Assembly: GCF_001431205.1 (NCBI RefSeq)
Contig: NZ_LGPC01000004.1
Span: forward strand, 111,766 to 175,765
DNA length: 64,000 nucleotides
From: Staphylococcus sp. NAM3COL9
GTDB lineage: Bacteria > Bacillota > Bacilli > Staphylococcales > Staphylococcaceae
Direction of reading: 5' to 3'
In this document: one piece after another, positions 43,698-51,951 of the stretch
Layout of the letters: the number at the start of each line of letters is the position of its first letter
Numbering within the stretch: the stretch's first letter is position 1
The notes under the pieces: generated by a model
The model's database searches: none
Seen by the model: the letters and a program-made list of their open reading frames with translations, nothing else
Told to the model about the DNA's origin: nothing
Made by a program: the position numbers and the translations under genes

Positions 43698-45044
43698 ATG
43701 AATTTAAAACAAAAGCATCTTGTTAATTTAATAGAGGAAAATCACTATTCACAATTTAGAATAGAATTTTTAAGCTTACATGCTTATGAACAAAGTGAAT
43801 TTTTCTCAGCAATAGATAAAAAAATTAGGAAAAATTTATATGAATTACTTTCTGCTCAAGAAGTAGCTCGATTTTTAGAATATTTAAATACTAGTGACAA
43901 AGAGTTCGAAATGATATTTAATGAGTTACATGTAAATTATGCGAGTGAAATATTAGAACATATGGCAGATGATGATGCAGTAGATATTTTAAATAAATTG
44001 TCGAAAGAACAACGTATTACACTGCTTACGCTTATGCCAAAGGATAAGTCAACCTTGTTGAAATCTTTAATGCATTATTATGAAGATACAGCTGGTGGCA
44101 TAATGACTAAAGAATATATTTCTGTCCCAACTACTATGAACGTTGATGAAGCGCTGAAATATATAAAAGAAAAATCCAATTATGCTCAAATGATTTACGT
44201 TATTTATGCGGTGGATGCTAATAATAAATTGGTTGGAGTTATGTCTTTAAGGGAGATTATTCATACTGATGCCGATATGTTGATTAGTGAAATCATGAAA
44301 GTTAATGTCGTACAAACAGACATTTCTACTGATCAAGAATATATTGCCCAAACTATTCGTGATTATGATCTTATTGCAATTCCCGTAGTAGATTATCAAC
44401 AACATTTACTAGGTATCATTACAGTCGATGATATTTTAGATGTTATGGAAGCTGAAGCCAATGAAGATTATTCAAGATTAGCAGGAATTGACAGTGTTAA
44501 AGATACAGAGGAATCTATTTTAAAAACTGCTAAAAAACGTTTGCCTTGGCTAATCCTACTTACTTTTTTAGGTATGATTACAGCAACGATATTAGGGTCA
44601 TTTGAAGAAACACTTGAACAAGTAGCATTACTTGCAGCATTTATCCCTATTATAAGTGGTATGTCTGGTAATACAGGAACACAATCCCTGGCTGTTTCGG
44701 TCCGTAGTATTTCGACGGGTGATATGAAACATAAAAATAAATTGAGACATGCTTTGTATGAATCTGGGAGTGGTTTTATTTCTGGATTTGTCTGTAGTTT
44801 AATTTTATTTTTAATTATTGTGATTCTTTATGGTCAGCCATTATTAGCGACAATTGTGGCTATTAGCTTAACCATTGCTATGACAGTTGGAACAACGATA
44901 GGTTCAGTCATTCCATTATTTATGAATAAAATTGGCATAGACCCAGCCGTAGCAAGTGGTCCTTTTATAACTACAATCAATGATATAGTAAGTATGTTGA
45001 TTTACTTTGGTCTTGCTACCTCATTTATGAGTTATCTAACATAA
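43698..45044 (+). CDS. mgtE: magnesium transporter MgtE
   Basis: A 448-residue Mg2+ channel. It has an N-terminal superhelical domain (EILEHMADDDAVDILN), two CBS domains that sense Mg2+ (about residues 135-250, including DTAGGIMTKEYI) and a C-terminal five-helix pore with SGMSGNTGTQSLAV. The ATG at 43698 follows AGAGG. It lies 36 bases after the SEDS gene in the same direction, possibly cotranscribed. Confidence 0.93.
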   Translation: MNLKQKHLVNLIEENHYSQFRIEFLSLHAYEQSEFFSAIDKKIRKNLYELLSAQEVARFLEYLNTSDKEFEMIFNELHVNYASEILEHMADDDAVDILNKLSKEQRITLLTLMPKDKSTLLKSLMHYYEDTAGGIMTKEYISVPTTMNVDEALKYIKEKSNYAQMIYVIYAVDANNKLVGVMSLREIIHTDADMLISEIMKVNVVQTDISTDQEYIAQTIRDYDLIAIPVVDYQQHLLGIITVDDILDVMEAEANEDYSRLAGIDSVKDTEESILKTAKKRLPWLILLTFLGMITATILGSFEETLEQVALLAAFIPIISGMSGNTGTQSLAVSVRSISTGDMKHKNKLRHALYESGSGFISGFVCSLILFLIIVILYGQPLLATIVAISLTIAMTVGTTIGSVIPLFMNKIGIDPAVASGPFITTINDIVSMLIYFGLATSFMSYLT

Positions 45045-45142
45045 TCTATTTATAGACAAAATATTTTTATTAATATAACGATACTTAGTGCTGAATATAT
45101 TTTAAAATATGTTAGAGAAACAAAAATTCAGGAGGAATGAAA

Positions 45143-45283
45143 ATGAAATTCATAGATATTTTCAGAAAATTGTATGGACTATATGAGGTTTTTGATGAAA
45201 ATATAAAACTGATTAAACAATATATATTACCAAGATTACAAGGCGTATCTTCTAAGTTCAAGATTAGGGAGAAGGCTCTATGA
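45143..45283 (+). CDS. 46-residue ORF coupled to the VTT-domain gene
   Basis: A short reading frame (MKFIDIFRKLYGLYEVFDEN and so on, ending REKAL) with a near-perfect AGGAGG six bases upstream. Its TGA overlaps the next ATG by four bases, so translational coupling is likely and the frame is probably real. It is amphipathic and basic at the C-terminus and has no family I recognise. It may be a small partner or a leader peptide for the membrane protein that follows. Confidence 0.6.
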   Translation: MKFIDIFRKLYGLYEVFDENIKLIKQYILPRLQGVSSKFKIREKAL

Positions 45284-45981
45284 GTACGTTTAAAAAGAAC
45301 AATAGCATGTTTTCTTTTCGTTCTATAGGTTCTTTAATTGTTCTGGTGGGGCTAGGCGTATCGTTATTATGGATTAGTTTCTATCTAGAATTACCGTCAC
45401 CAGCGGAAATGCGCAAGATTATACTTAGCTATGGATGGGCAGGATGGTTGGTATTCGTAGGAATTACCGTAGCCATCGCTATTACTCCTATTCCTATAAC
45501 ACTGCCTGCCTTTGTAGCCGGGTCTCTCTATGGTCTGGTGGAAGGGACACTGCTCTCTTTCTCCGGAGTAATGCTTGGATCTTGGGTTGGATATTGGCTG
45601 GCGCGTCTTGTAGGTCAACGTATTACTCTTCAGCTACTAGGACGACACAGATTTATTGTACAGAAGCACCTTAGTAATGCGGGATTTTGGGCTATGTGTA
45701 CGGTGAAGCTAATGCCTGGTTTGCCGTACTGGCCAGTAAATTATGGTGCTGGGGCCTTAGGTGTAAGACAGTACACTTTCATCTATGCTACCTTTTTAGC
45801 TTCTATCCCTGGACAGATTTCTTTGGTGGCTTTAGGTGCTTTTGCAGTGAAACACTCAGTATTCCATGGTGTCGTATTAATTATCGCGTGGACTACGGTA
45901 TTGATTTTGACTGGTATTTCCTATCGCCATTGGCGTGGCACAAATTCTGATATACAGAACCCAGAGGAGATAGAGCGATAG
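45280..45981 (+). CDS. TVP38/TMEM64 (VTT, DedA-like) membrane protein
   Basis: A 233-residue membrane protein with the VTT-domain motifs ITPIPITLPAFVAGSLYG and KLMPGLPYWPVNYGAGAL. VTT/DedA proteins include lipid scramblases and undecaprenyl-phosphate carriers; the role of this one is unknown. Two hand-counted 60-base lines inside it have 48 and 50 percent G+C, whereas a line in mgtE has 25 percent, which points to recent transfer from a higher-G+C genome. It overlaps the 46-residue ORF. Confidence 0.85.
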   Translation: MSTFKKNNSMFSFRSIGSLIVLVGLGVSLLWISFYLELPSPAEMRKIILSYGWAGWLVFVGITVAIAITPIPITLPAFVAGSLYGLVEGTLLSFSGVMLGSWVGYWLARLVGQRITLQLLGRHRFIVQKHLSNAGFWAMCTVKLMPGLPYWPVNYGAGALGVRQYTFIYATFLASIPGQISLVALGAFAVKHSVFHGVVLIIAWTTVLILTGISYRHWRGTNSDIQNPEEIER

Positions 45982-46014
45982 GCAAACTATCTATGATTTT
46001 TGAACACAATATCC

Positions 46015-46104
46015 ATTACTGTTTGATTTTAAAATGATAAAGAGATTCCTTTTAAATAAGGAATCTCTTTTAATATGTGCACCTTTCTATAATCATCGGT
46101 TATT
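46015..46104 (+). repeat. hotspot repeat, copy 3
   Basis: It has TTTGATTTTAAAATGATAAAG, the hairpin GAGATTCC...GGAATCTC with compensated arms, and the tail TTTTAATATG...AATCATCGGTTAT. It lies between the converging VTT and PAP2 genes. Confidence 0.8.
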
Positions 46105-46138
46105 TAAAAGGGGTTAGTAAATCATTAAATTATATTTT

Positions 46139-46726
46139 CTATTTCGATATTTTTGATAGAATAAATTGTTCTCCATTTTCGTATAGTTCTAATGATTTTT
46201 TAATTAAATTTATGCAAGGAACAATCCTGAAACAAATCGAAGCTGACAACGTGCCTAAAATTGCTCCCACTAAGATGTCTCCTGGGTAATGAACCCCCAC
46301 CCAAATGCGTGAAATTCCTACAAGAAAAGCCAATATTAGCCACATAAATCTCAAATTTTTCTTAAAAAGTAAAAACGTGATGCAGATAGAAAAAAACTGC
46401 ATTGCATGGTCACTTGGAAATGAATTATCTACTGTATGCCCAATAAGTTGGTTAACATTTGTTAATTCAGCAAATGGCTGATTATTTGAATATATTTTCC
46501 CTACAACTTTCCCCAATACTTCAGCCATTACAAAAGCAATCATTCCACAAATGATCATTATTCTATTCTGCTTTTTTCGAGTGAACCAATATATGATAAT
46601 ACCTAAAACTAAAAAGTATTTCATGTACTTAGCTAAAAAAATCATTAATGGATTTAAAAATAGCAATTGTTTACTTAATTCGTTAAACATTCTAAAAATT
46701 TCAATATTTACTTCTGATAAATTCAT
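46139..46726 (-). CDS. PAP2-family phosphatase (BcrC-like undecaprenyl-diphosphatase)
   Basis: A membrane phosphatase of about 195 residues. It has the PAP2 motif 2 NSFPSDHAM and motif 3 SRIWVGVHYPGDILVG, both with the catalytic histidines. In motif 1 the usual Arg-Pro appears as Gln-Pro (NNQPF). BcrC-type enzymes recycle the cell-wall carrier lipid and can give bacitracin tolerance. I prefer the second Met (46726), which has GAGG at better spacing than the Met at 46735. Confidence 0.82.
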   Translation of the reverse strand: MNLSEVNIEIFRMFNELSKQLLFLNPLMIFLAKYMKYFLVLGIIIYWFTRKKQNRIMIICGMIAFVMAEVLGKVVGKIYSNNQPFAELTNVNQLIGHTVDNSFPSDHAMQFFSICITFLLFKKNLRFMWLILAFLVGISRIWVGVHYPGDILVGAILGTLSASICFRIVPCINLIKKSLELYENGEQFILSKISK

Positions 46727-46934
46727 AAAACTCATCCTCTTAATATTATAATGTTAGTTTAAATATAAATTATACTTAATCTCTGACTATACCAAAGTAA
46801 AGAACTTAGATAAACCTAGTCATATTAGTTCAGAAATAATCGTTTGTTAACACAAATTCTTATAAAATCCCTATTATTTAATATTTATTTTCTGTTAGTA
46901 TGAAATTAAATATAGATATAAATGGAGTGAGATG

Positions 46935-47236
46935 ATGCAACGACCGAAATTAAGAAAAACATTATTTACTTTACACTTTTTAATTGTTATCTCATTCATA
47001 GTTATAATTGTAGTATCAGGTTATCCGATATCTCAAAATCTTTGGATGATGATACCAATTTGGTTAGGTATTATTTTCATGCCTTCTATTATTGATAAGA
47101 TTGCACCAAAACAAAATTAGGAAGCATTATCTTTGCACCTATAGGTTTAAAATTAGGTAATAAGGTTCCTAATACTGTACAAAAATTGATTGTAAGTATC
47201 TTAATTGTTATCGCAATCGTTCAACTTATATTTTAA
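46935..47236 (+). pseudogene. TauE/SafE-type permease, C-terminal remnant
   Basis: A 62-residue frame (LRKTLFTLHFLIVISFIV..., VVSG) followed, after a stop and frame change near 47115, by GSIIFAPIGLKLGNKVPNTV and a last hydrophobic helix ending at 47236. Joined, they match the last third of sulfite-exporter-like (TauE/SafE) permeases. The N-terminal two thirds are missing, so it is a decayed gene. Confidence 0.6.
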
Positions 47237-47250
47237 AAGGAGACATTAAA

Positions 47251-47859
47251 ATGAATCATTGGGATGAAAAATTTAATTCTGAAGATTATGTTTATGGTAA
47301 AGAGGCAAATGAATTTGTAAAAAATACATTTCAATCTAAAACTACAAATAAAGAAAAAGTTTTATTACTCGCAGAAGGTGAAGGCAGAAACGCTATCTAC
47401 CTCGCTCAACTGGGTTATGATATCACAACGTATGATATGTCTAACGTAGGTATTAACAAGCAAGATAAATTAGCAGAAGATGTAGGTGTTAATATAGACG
47501 CAAAATATGGCGATATTACCCAGCCTAATTTAGCACCACAATCATCATTTGATTATAGTATTAATATCTTTGGCCATGTTCCGAAAGAAGGGAAACAAGG
47601 TATGTTTAATAATCTTGTGCAATCACTAGTTAAACATGGTCATAGTTATTTTGAATTTTATTCAACAGAACAACTAGAATATGGCACTGGTGGTCCAAAA
47701 GATGAATCTATGTTGTACGATACTGAAGAAATTAAAACTTACTTAAGAGATTTACCAGTTAAAATTCATCAACTAGAAAAACATGAATTTTACCGTAACG
47801 AAGGTATTAAACATACTGGTATAGGTTCTATAATTCAAGGGCACATAGAAAAAATTTAG
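47251..47859 (+). CDS. class I SAM-dependent methyltransferase (TehB-like)
   Basis: A 202-residue Rossmann methyltransferase. The SAM-binding loop is LLLAEGEGRNAIYLAQLGY near residue 40, the acidic residue follows in TTYDMS, and the post-I region is DYSINIFGH. It resembles TehB-type proteins of many Firmicutes that act on tellurite or thiols; the substrate is unknown. The Shine-Dalgarno is AAGGAG. It directly follows the permease remnant, which may once have been its partner. Confidence 0.82.
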   Translation: MNHWDEKFNSEDYVYGKEANEFVKNTFQSKTTNKEKVLLLAEGEGRNAIYLAQLGYDITTYDMSNVGINKQDKLAEDVGVNIDAKYGDITQPNLAPQSSFDYSINIFGHVPKEGKQGMFNNLVQSLVKHGHSYFEFYSTEQLEYGTGGPKDESMLYDTEEIKTYLRDLPVKIHQLEKHEFYRNEGIKHTGIGSIIQGHIEKI

Positions 47860-47955
47860 TATTTGAGAATGCTAAATTTGATATAACAAATAGTAATTTA
47901 ATCAATTTATGATAATAAAATATCTTTTAAATGAATTATTGTTATTTTGTTTAAA

Positions 47956-48040
47956 TCTATCGTTATTAAGACATATTTTGATTTTGAAACGTTTAAGACA
48001 CACGCATAATATGCATGTGTCTTTTGTTACACTTATAAGC
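47956..48040 (+). repeat. hotspot repeat, copy 4
   Basis: Leader CGTTATTAAGACATATTTTG and GATTTTGAAACGTTTAAG, then a hairpin with quite different but still paired arms (AAGACACACGCAT / ATGCATGTGTCTT). It ends the methyltransferase unit. Confidence 0.8.
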
Positions 48041-48080
48041 CTTATTTATTCCAATAACCTAATTCATAGATTATAAATAA

Positions 48081-48233
48081 TCAGGATATGATGATTTTAT
48101 AAAAGAAGTTGGAGAACCTTTAATTTCAGATAATGATACACTTAAATTACCAACGGAAGAAGATATAACCAATTTAGTTAATATTGGGAAGAAATATAAT
48201 ATGAGCTTTTTAATAAATAATCAATGGTTGTAA
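48081..48233 (+). pseudogene. cupin-type protein, C-terminal remnant
   Basis: In frame after a stop are about 50 residues, GYDDFIKEVGEPLISDN...KLPTEEDITNLVNIGKKYNM, ending at TAA 48231-48233. This matches the usual C-terminal tail of cupin_2 proteins (a ...REVGEP... segment and a final ...KYGIEFLGP-like helix). No cupin barrel is left. Confidence 0.5.
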
Positions 48234-48293
48234 GACGAAGCTTAAAATAATAATAGTAATAAGATTTATGATAATAGAGGAGATAAAATACTA

Positions 48294-48988
48294 ATGAAAT
48301 TTGAAAAACTATTTGGAAAGTCTAAATTTAAAAATGGAATTGAGATAAATAATAGAATAGTAATGGCACACTTAATAATGATGAATTGAAGTATATTGAA
48401 AGAATATCAAATGGCCCAGGGATGATAGTAACAGCTTGTGCATACATTTCTAAAAATGGGAAAGGATTTGAAGGCGAAACATCTGTGGAAGACGATAGTA
48501 TGATTAGCCAACTGAGTGATTGGGCAAATGTATTAAAATAAAATGATTCAAAAGCAATATTACAATTACATCATGGAGGCAGAACTTGTAATCTCAATTC
48601 AGTTGTTAACAATGAAGTAGTAGCACCAAGTAATATACCTGCAGTAAGAGAAGCTTCAGGAGGAGTGAATCCGATAATTCCCCGTGAGCTTACTAATGAA
48701 GAAATAATTGATATTATACGGGATTTTGCAAAAGCAACAAAAATAGCTATAACAGCTAACTTTGATGGAGTGGAAATACACGGTGCAAATGGGTACCTAC
48801 TGCAACAATTTTATTCTCCTCATGCGAATAGAAGAAAAGATAGATGGGGTGGTTCTAGAGAAAAAAGATTGGAATTCCCTATGGAAGTTATCAATGAAGT
48901 TAAATCAACAGTAGAAAAATATGGGGATGACTTCTTTATTATAGGCTATCGTTCCACTCCAGAAGAACCAGGTTTAACAATGATGTAG
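48294..48988 (+). pseudogene. Old Yellow Enzyme-type oxidoreductase, disrupted
   Basis: It starts well (AGAGGAG, then MKFEKLFGKSKFKNGIEINNR) but then has a stop and deletion near 48387, an in-frame TAA at 48539-48541 and loss of the C-terminal third. The recognisable flavin/substrate segments ILQLHHGGRT, FDGVEIHGANGYLLQQF and RKDRWGGS show the family (NADH:flavin oxidoreductase). It is not functional. Confidence 0.85.
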
Positions 48989-49140
48989 TTAAACAAAACT
49001 CTAATACTTCTAAAATGTTATTTTCTGTTCAAGAAATTATTGAGTACTTATCTTCGATTATGACACTTGAACCAGGGGACATAATTGCTACTGGTACACC
49101 AGCAGGAGTTGAACATGGAAGAGCAAAACCTGATTATAGG
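48988..49140 (+). pseudogene. fumarylacetoacetate hydrolase family, internal remnant
   Basis: Straight after the broken oxidoreductase a new frame reads NTSKMLFSVQEIIEYLSSIM and LEPGDIIATGTPAGV, the conserved FAH-family core, and stops being conserved at the next ribosome site. A deletion has joined the oxidoreductase to this fragment. FAH-type hydrolases commonly follow extradiol dioxygenases in aromatic pathways. Confidence 0.8.
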
Positions 49141-49151
49141 AGGAATTATAT

Positions 49152-50045
49152 ATGTTTGAAATCGTACGCCTAGTCAATGTGACATTGAATACTAAAAATA
49201 TTGAAAAGATGCAAGACTATTATACTCACGTTATAGGTATGTATCATATAGAAACTGATAATGACATCAATCGCTATCTTAGTTTTGGAGTAGATCATCA
49301 TAATTTAATTTTGAAACCCACTAAAAGTGATTTTGGATTTCAAAGTTTATCTTTTGAAATAGCAACGGATAACAGTTTTGAATCTATTATTCAATATTTT
49401 CATGATAACAATATTGCAGCACATCTTAAATTTAATGAAGAATACAATGTACCAGAACTTATAGAATTACCAGACCCTGATGGTCATTTAATTCATCTCT
49501 TTTTAGAAAGTCCTAAAACAAACGTTGATTGTAAAAATGGAGGTATTAGCCCTGATAAACTAGGTCATGTCGCGTTTACTGTTAATGACGTTGAACAAAC
49601 AGTTGAATTCTATGAAACATTTTTAGGGTTTAAAGTCTCAGATTGGATGGACGATTTCTTTTGTTTCATGAGATGTAATCAAGATCATCATACAGTGAAT
49701 TTTATTGAATCTAAAAAAACAAAAAAAATGCATCATTTGGCATTTGAACTTAAAGATGCATCTCACATTATTACTAGCAATGATTTGCTTTATAAAAATA
49801 ATAAACCTTTAATTTGGGGTCCAGTTAGACATGGTATTGGACATAATATGTCTACTTATCATAATGATCCAGAAGAAAATACAATCGAACTATTTACAGA
49901 ATTAGATGTTATTAATGAAAAACAAGGCGTTTTTGAACCACGTTTAGTGCATGATGATCATCCACAAAAACCAAAAGTTTGGAAAAATACCGATGATGCA
50001 GCAAATTTATGGGGCACACCGCCGCCAGAAGGATTTATGGATTAA
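49152..50045 (+). CDS. extradiol ring-cleavage dioxygenase (VOC family)
   Basis: A 297-residue two-domain vicinal-oxygen-chelate protein, the catechol 2,3-dioxygenase type, which opens aromatic rings next to a diol using Fe(II). The metal ligands are probably the His of LGHVAFTV (domain 2 start), the His of MHHLAFEL and the Glu of NTIELF. It has AGGAGG upstream. It is the only intact gene of a cluster whose cupin, oxidoreductase and FAH genes are wrecked, so its in vivo role may be lost or changed. The aromatic substrate is not known. Confidence 0.85.
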   Translation: MFEIVRLVNVTLNTKNIEKMQDYYTHVIGMYHIETDNDINRYLSFGVDHHNLILKPTKSDFGFQSLSFEIATDNSFESIIQYFHDNNIAAHLKFNEEYNVPELIELPDPDGHLIHLFLESPKTNVDCKNGGISPDKLGHVAFTVNDVEQTVEFYETFLGFKVSDWMDDFFCFMRCNQDHHTVNFIESKKTKKMHHLAFELKDASHIITSNDLLYKNNKPLIWGPVRHGIGHNMSTYHNDPEENTIELFTELDVINEKQGVFEPRLVHDDHPQKPKVWKNTDDAANLWGTPPPEGFMD

Positions 50046-50057
50046 TAGTCTAAAATG

Positions 50058-50113
50058 AAAAAATCTGTGGAAAGAAGTCTTTATAAGGCTTCTTTCCATA
50101 GATTTTTTAGAGA
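50058..50113 (+). terminator. terminator after the dioxygenase
   Basis: aaaaatctgtggaaagaag and cttctttccatagatttttt pair over about 18 bases with one mismatch and end in a T run. Confidence 0.85.
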
Positions 50114-50213
50114 AAAACATCCTATTGATGGATATAATACCAAACTTTTTTTGATAACATTGATTTTGAGGTTTAATTTGAAATTTCACCTCAAAAAGAA
50201 AGGATGGTTCAAT

Positions 50214-51281
50214 ATGAAAAAGTTTTTTCTAGGGTTAGAAGATGAATTATTAATGGTAACAGAAAAAGGAGATGACTATGATTCAACTAGCTGTTTAAAA
50301 GGCACACAACCTACTGATCTAGTCGTGGATCATCAAAATAAAAACCAAATTTTTTGTGGAACATATGGGAATGGGTTATGGAAAAGTGAAGACGGTGGGG
50401 AAAGCTGGTTTGCTATAGGTCAAGTTAATAATTATCATGAACCAAATAAAGGGATGGGAATCAAATCAGCATATATCACATCATTAGCCATTGACGATAC
50501 AGAGGGAACTCTATACGTTGGTACAGAACCAAGTGAACTTTATTATTCTCAAGATGGTGGACTTACGTTTACAGAATTTAAAGCGATTCAAAACTTACCG
50601 TCTAAACCATTTTGGCAATTTCCACCACGTCCATACACTAATCATGTTCAAAGTATTGCTTCTAGTTATTCAAATAGCAAGGGGTTAAATGTAGCTATTG
50701 AATTTGGTGCCTTTATCTATACTACAGATTTTGGTCAAACATGGAATGACAGACCATTTTTAAGCCCTAAAGACATACACACGTTACTTGCTCATTCACT
50801 TGCACCCGGAAGATTATACGCAGCATGTGGCGATGGCTTTTCGGATTCTAGTAGTGCGTATGCAGAAAGTAAAAATGATGGCAAAGCATGGAAATATATG
50901 AGTGAAGGATTAGAAGCTCATCCCTACCTTTATAGCATGGCTATTGATCCTGAAAATCCTGATGATCGGTTTGTTTCAGCTTCAGAAAGCCCTATGAAAG
51001 CACACTTTAAAGGTGATGAAAAGCACAAGCGTTATTCCACAATCTATAGAAAAAATGGTGAAGAGCCATGGAAAGAAATAGCAAAAAATCTTCCAGTAAA
51101 TGAGAGCTTTATCTACGAACTCGCAACAGACCTAACGGAAAGTGGTGTCGTTTACGCTTTTAATAATCATGGTTTATTTAGGTTGAAGATTGAAAATTAT
51201 AAATGGGAACGTATAGAAATTGAATGGAAAGAAAAATATATGACACAACATCCATCCTTTTTAGTAGTAACTTCTGTATGA
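50214..51281 (+). CDS. Asp-box (BNR) beta-propeller protein
   Basis: A 355-residue protein with four Asp-box repeats of the S-x-D-x-G-x-x-W type: SEDGGESW, SQDGGLTF, TTDFGQTW and SKNDGKAW. These form a sialidase/YCF48-like beta-propeller. There is no signal peptide, so it is probably cytoplasmic. The ATG at 50214 follows AAAGGATGG; the upstream open frame runs through the terminator of the preceding gene. Propellers of this type are often annotated glycosyl hydrolase, but no catalytic residues can be assigned. The function is unknown. Confidence 0.78.
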   Translation: MKKFFLGLEDELLMVTEKGDDYDSTSCLKGTQPTDLVVDHQNKNQIFCGTYGNGLWKSEDGGESWFAIGQVNNYHEPNKGMGIKSAYITSLAIDDTEGTLYVGTEPSELYYSQDGGLTFTEFKAIQNLPSKPFWQFPPRPYTNHVQSIASSYSNSKGLNVAIEFGAFIYTTDFGQTWNDRPFLSPKDIHTLLAHSLAPGRLYAACGDGFSDSSSAYAESKNDGKAWKYMSEGLEAHPYLYSMAIDPENPDDRFVSASESPMKAHFKGDEKHKRYSTIYRKNGEEPWKEIAKNLPVNESFIYELATDLTESGVVYAFNNHGLFRLKIENYKWERIEIEWKEKYMTQHPSFLVVTSV

Positions 51282-51295
51282 TTATTAGCTTATTT

Positions 51296-51400
51296 AAAAC
51301 GTTCGTTATTAAGACGAAATTTTATTATGAAACGCTTAAGAGACTCCTTTTTTCAATAAGGAGTCTCTTTTAACATGCCTTCTGATAACCATGGATTATG
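51296..51400 (+). repeat. hotspot repeat, copy 5 (most complete)
   Basis: AAAACGTTCGTTATTAAGAC, AAATTTTATTATGAAACG, CTTAAGAGACTCC, a TTTTTTCAATAA loop, GGAGTCTCTTTTAACATG, then CCTTCTGATAACCATGGATT. It follows the Asp-box gene and can also act as its terminator. Confidence 0.88.
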
Positions 51401-51625
51401 TAAAGTTAATATAGTATTTTATTTTAATGATAGATTAACTGATTTTATGTGTTCTTTTGGTTTTAATTTATTTTAAGTATCTATATATACGAATAATTAA
51501 TTTTTAACTTCCATGGAGAGAATTATTACGTAACATATCGACAAACTCAAAAGGAGCTTATTTTCCTAGATGCTTATAAAGTATCTGGTTCTAAAAAACA
51601 AACGATATATCTATAAACCAATTAA

Positions 51626-51682
51626 AATACTCCTTGTCGAAAAGAAGTGTCTTTTAAGGTATCTCCTAATAAGCATGAATTA
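51626..51682 (+). repeat. hotspot repeat, degenerate copy
   Basis: ctccttgtcgaaaagaagtg, tcttttaaggtatctcctaa and taagcatgaattatg resemble the right half of copy 5 (...gtctcttttaacatgccttctgataaccatggatt). Confidence 0.5.
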
Positions 51683-51772
51683 TGTCTATTCATCATAAAA
51701 ATAGGATGATAATGGTATAGCCAAGTTTTCTAGTCCCACAATAAAAAAAGTTCTTAAGTCAACAAAAACTGT

Positions 51773-51817
51773 AGACAAACAACCTTCTATTTGGAAGTTA
51801 TTTGTCTTTTTCTATGA
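51773..51817 (+). terminator. hairpin with T tail before the PadR unit
   Basis: gacaaacaac and gttatttgtc pair around an inner ttc/gaa helix, followed by five T. It does not follow any gene I can support; the stretch 51400-51890 is otherwise noncoding. Confidence 0.6.
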
Positions 51818-51890
51818 CCAAATAACACATCTATTATACTGTTAATAGTTTTAATACGAGCACATTTCCATTTTCAATGTCTAAAACCGT

Positions 51891-51938
51891 TTGACTACTT
51901 TCGATATATCGTTTAATATAACGATATATCGAAAGTAG
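51891..51938 (+). promoter_or_regulatory. PadR promoter-operator
   Basis: TTGACT (51891-51896), exactly 17 bases, and TAATAT (51914-51919) form a promoter. A perfect 19-base inverted repeat occupies it: the left arm (51895-51913) fills the spacer and the right arm (51920-51938) follows the -10, leaving only the -10 as loop. Each arm contains the palindrome CGATATATCG. PadR proteins bind such sites, so this should be an autorepression switch for padR and the monooxygenase. Confidence 0.88.
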
Positions 51939-51951
51939 AAAGGTGATAATA

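Noticed and set aside
45397..45950. Several open frames within the VTT-domain gene
   Set aside because: They arise from its higher G+C content, which lowers stop-codon frequency in other frames. Only the 233-residue frame shows family motifs.
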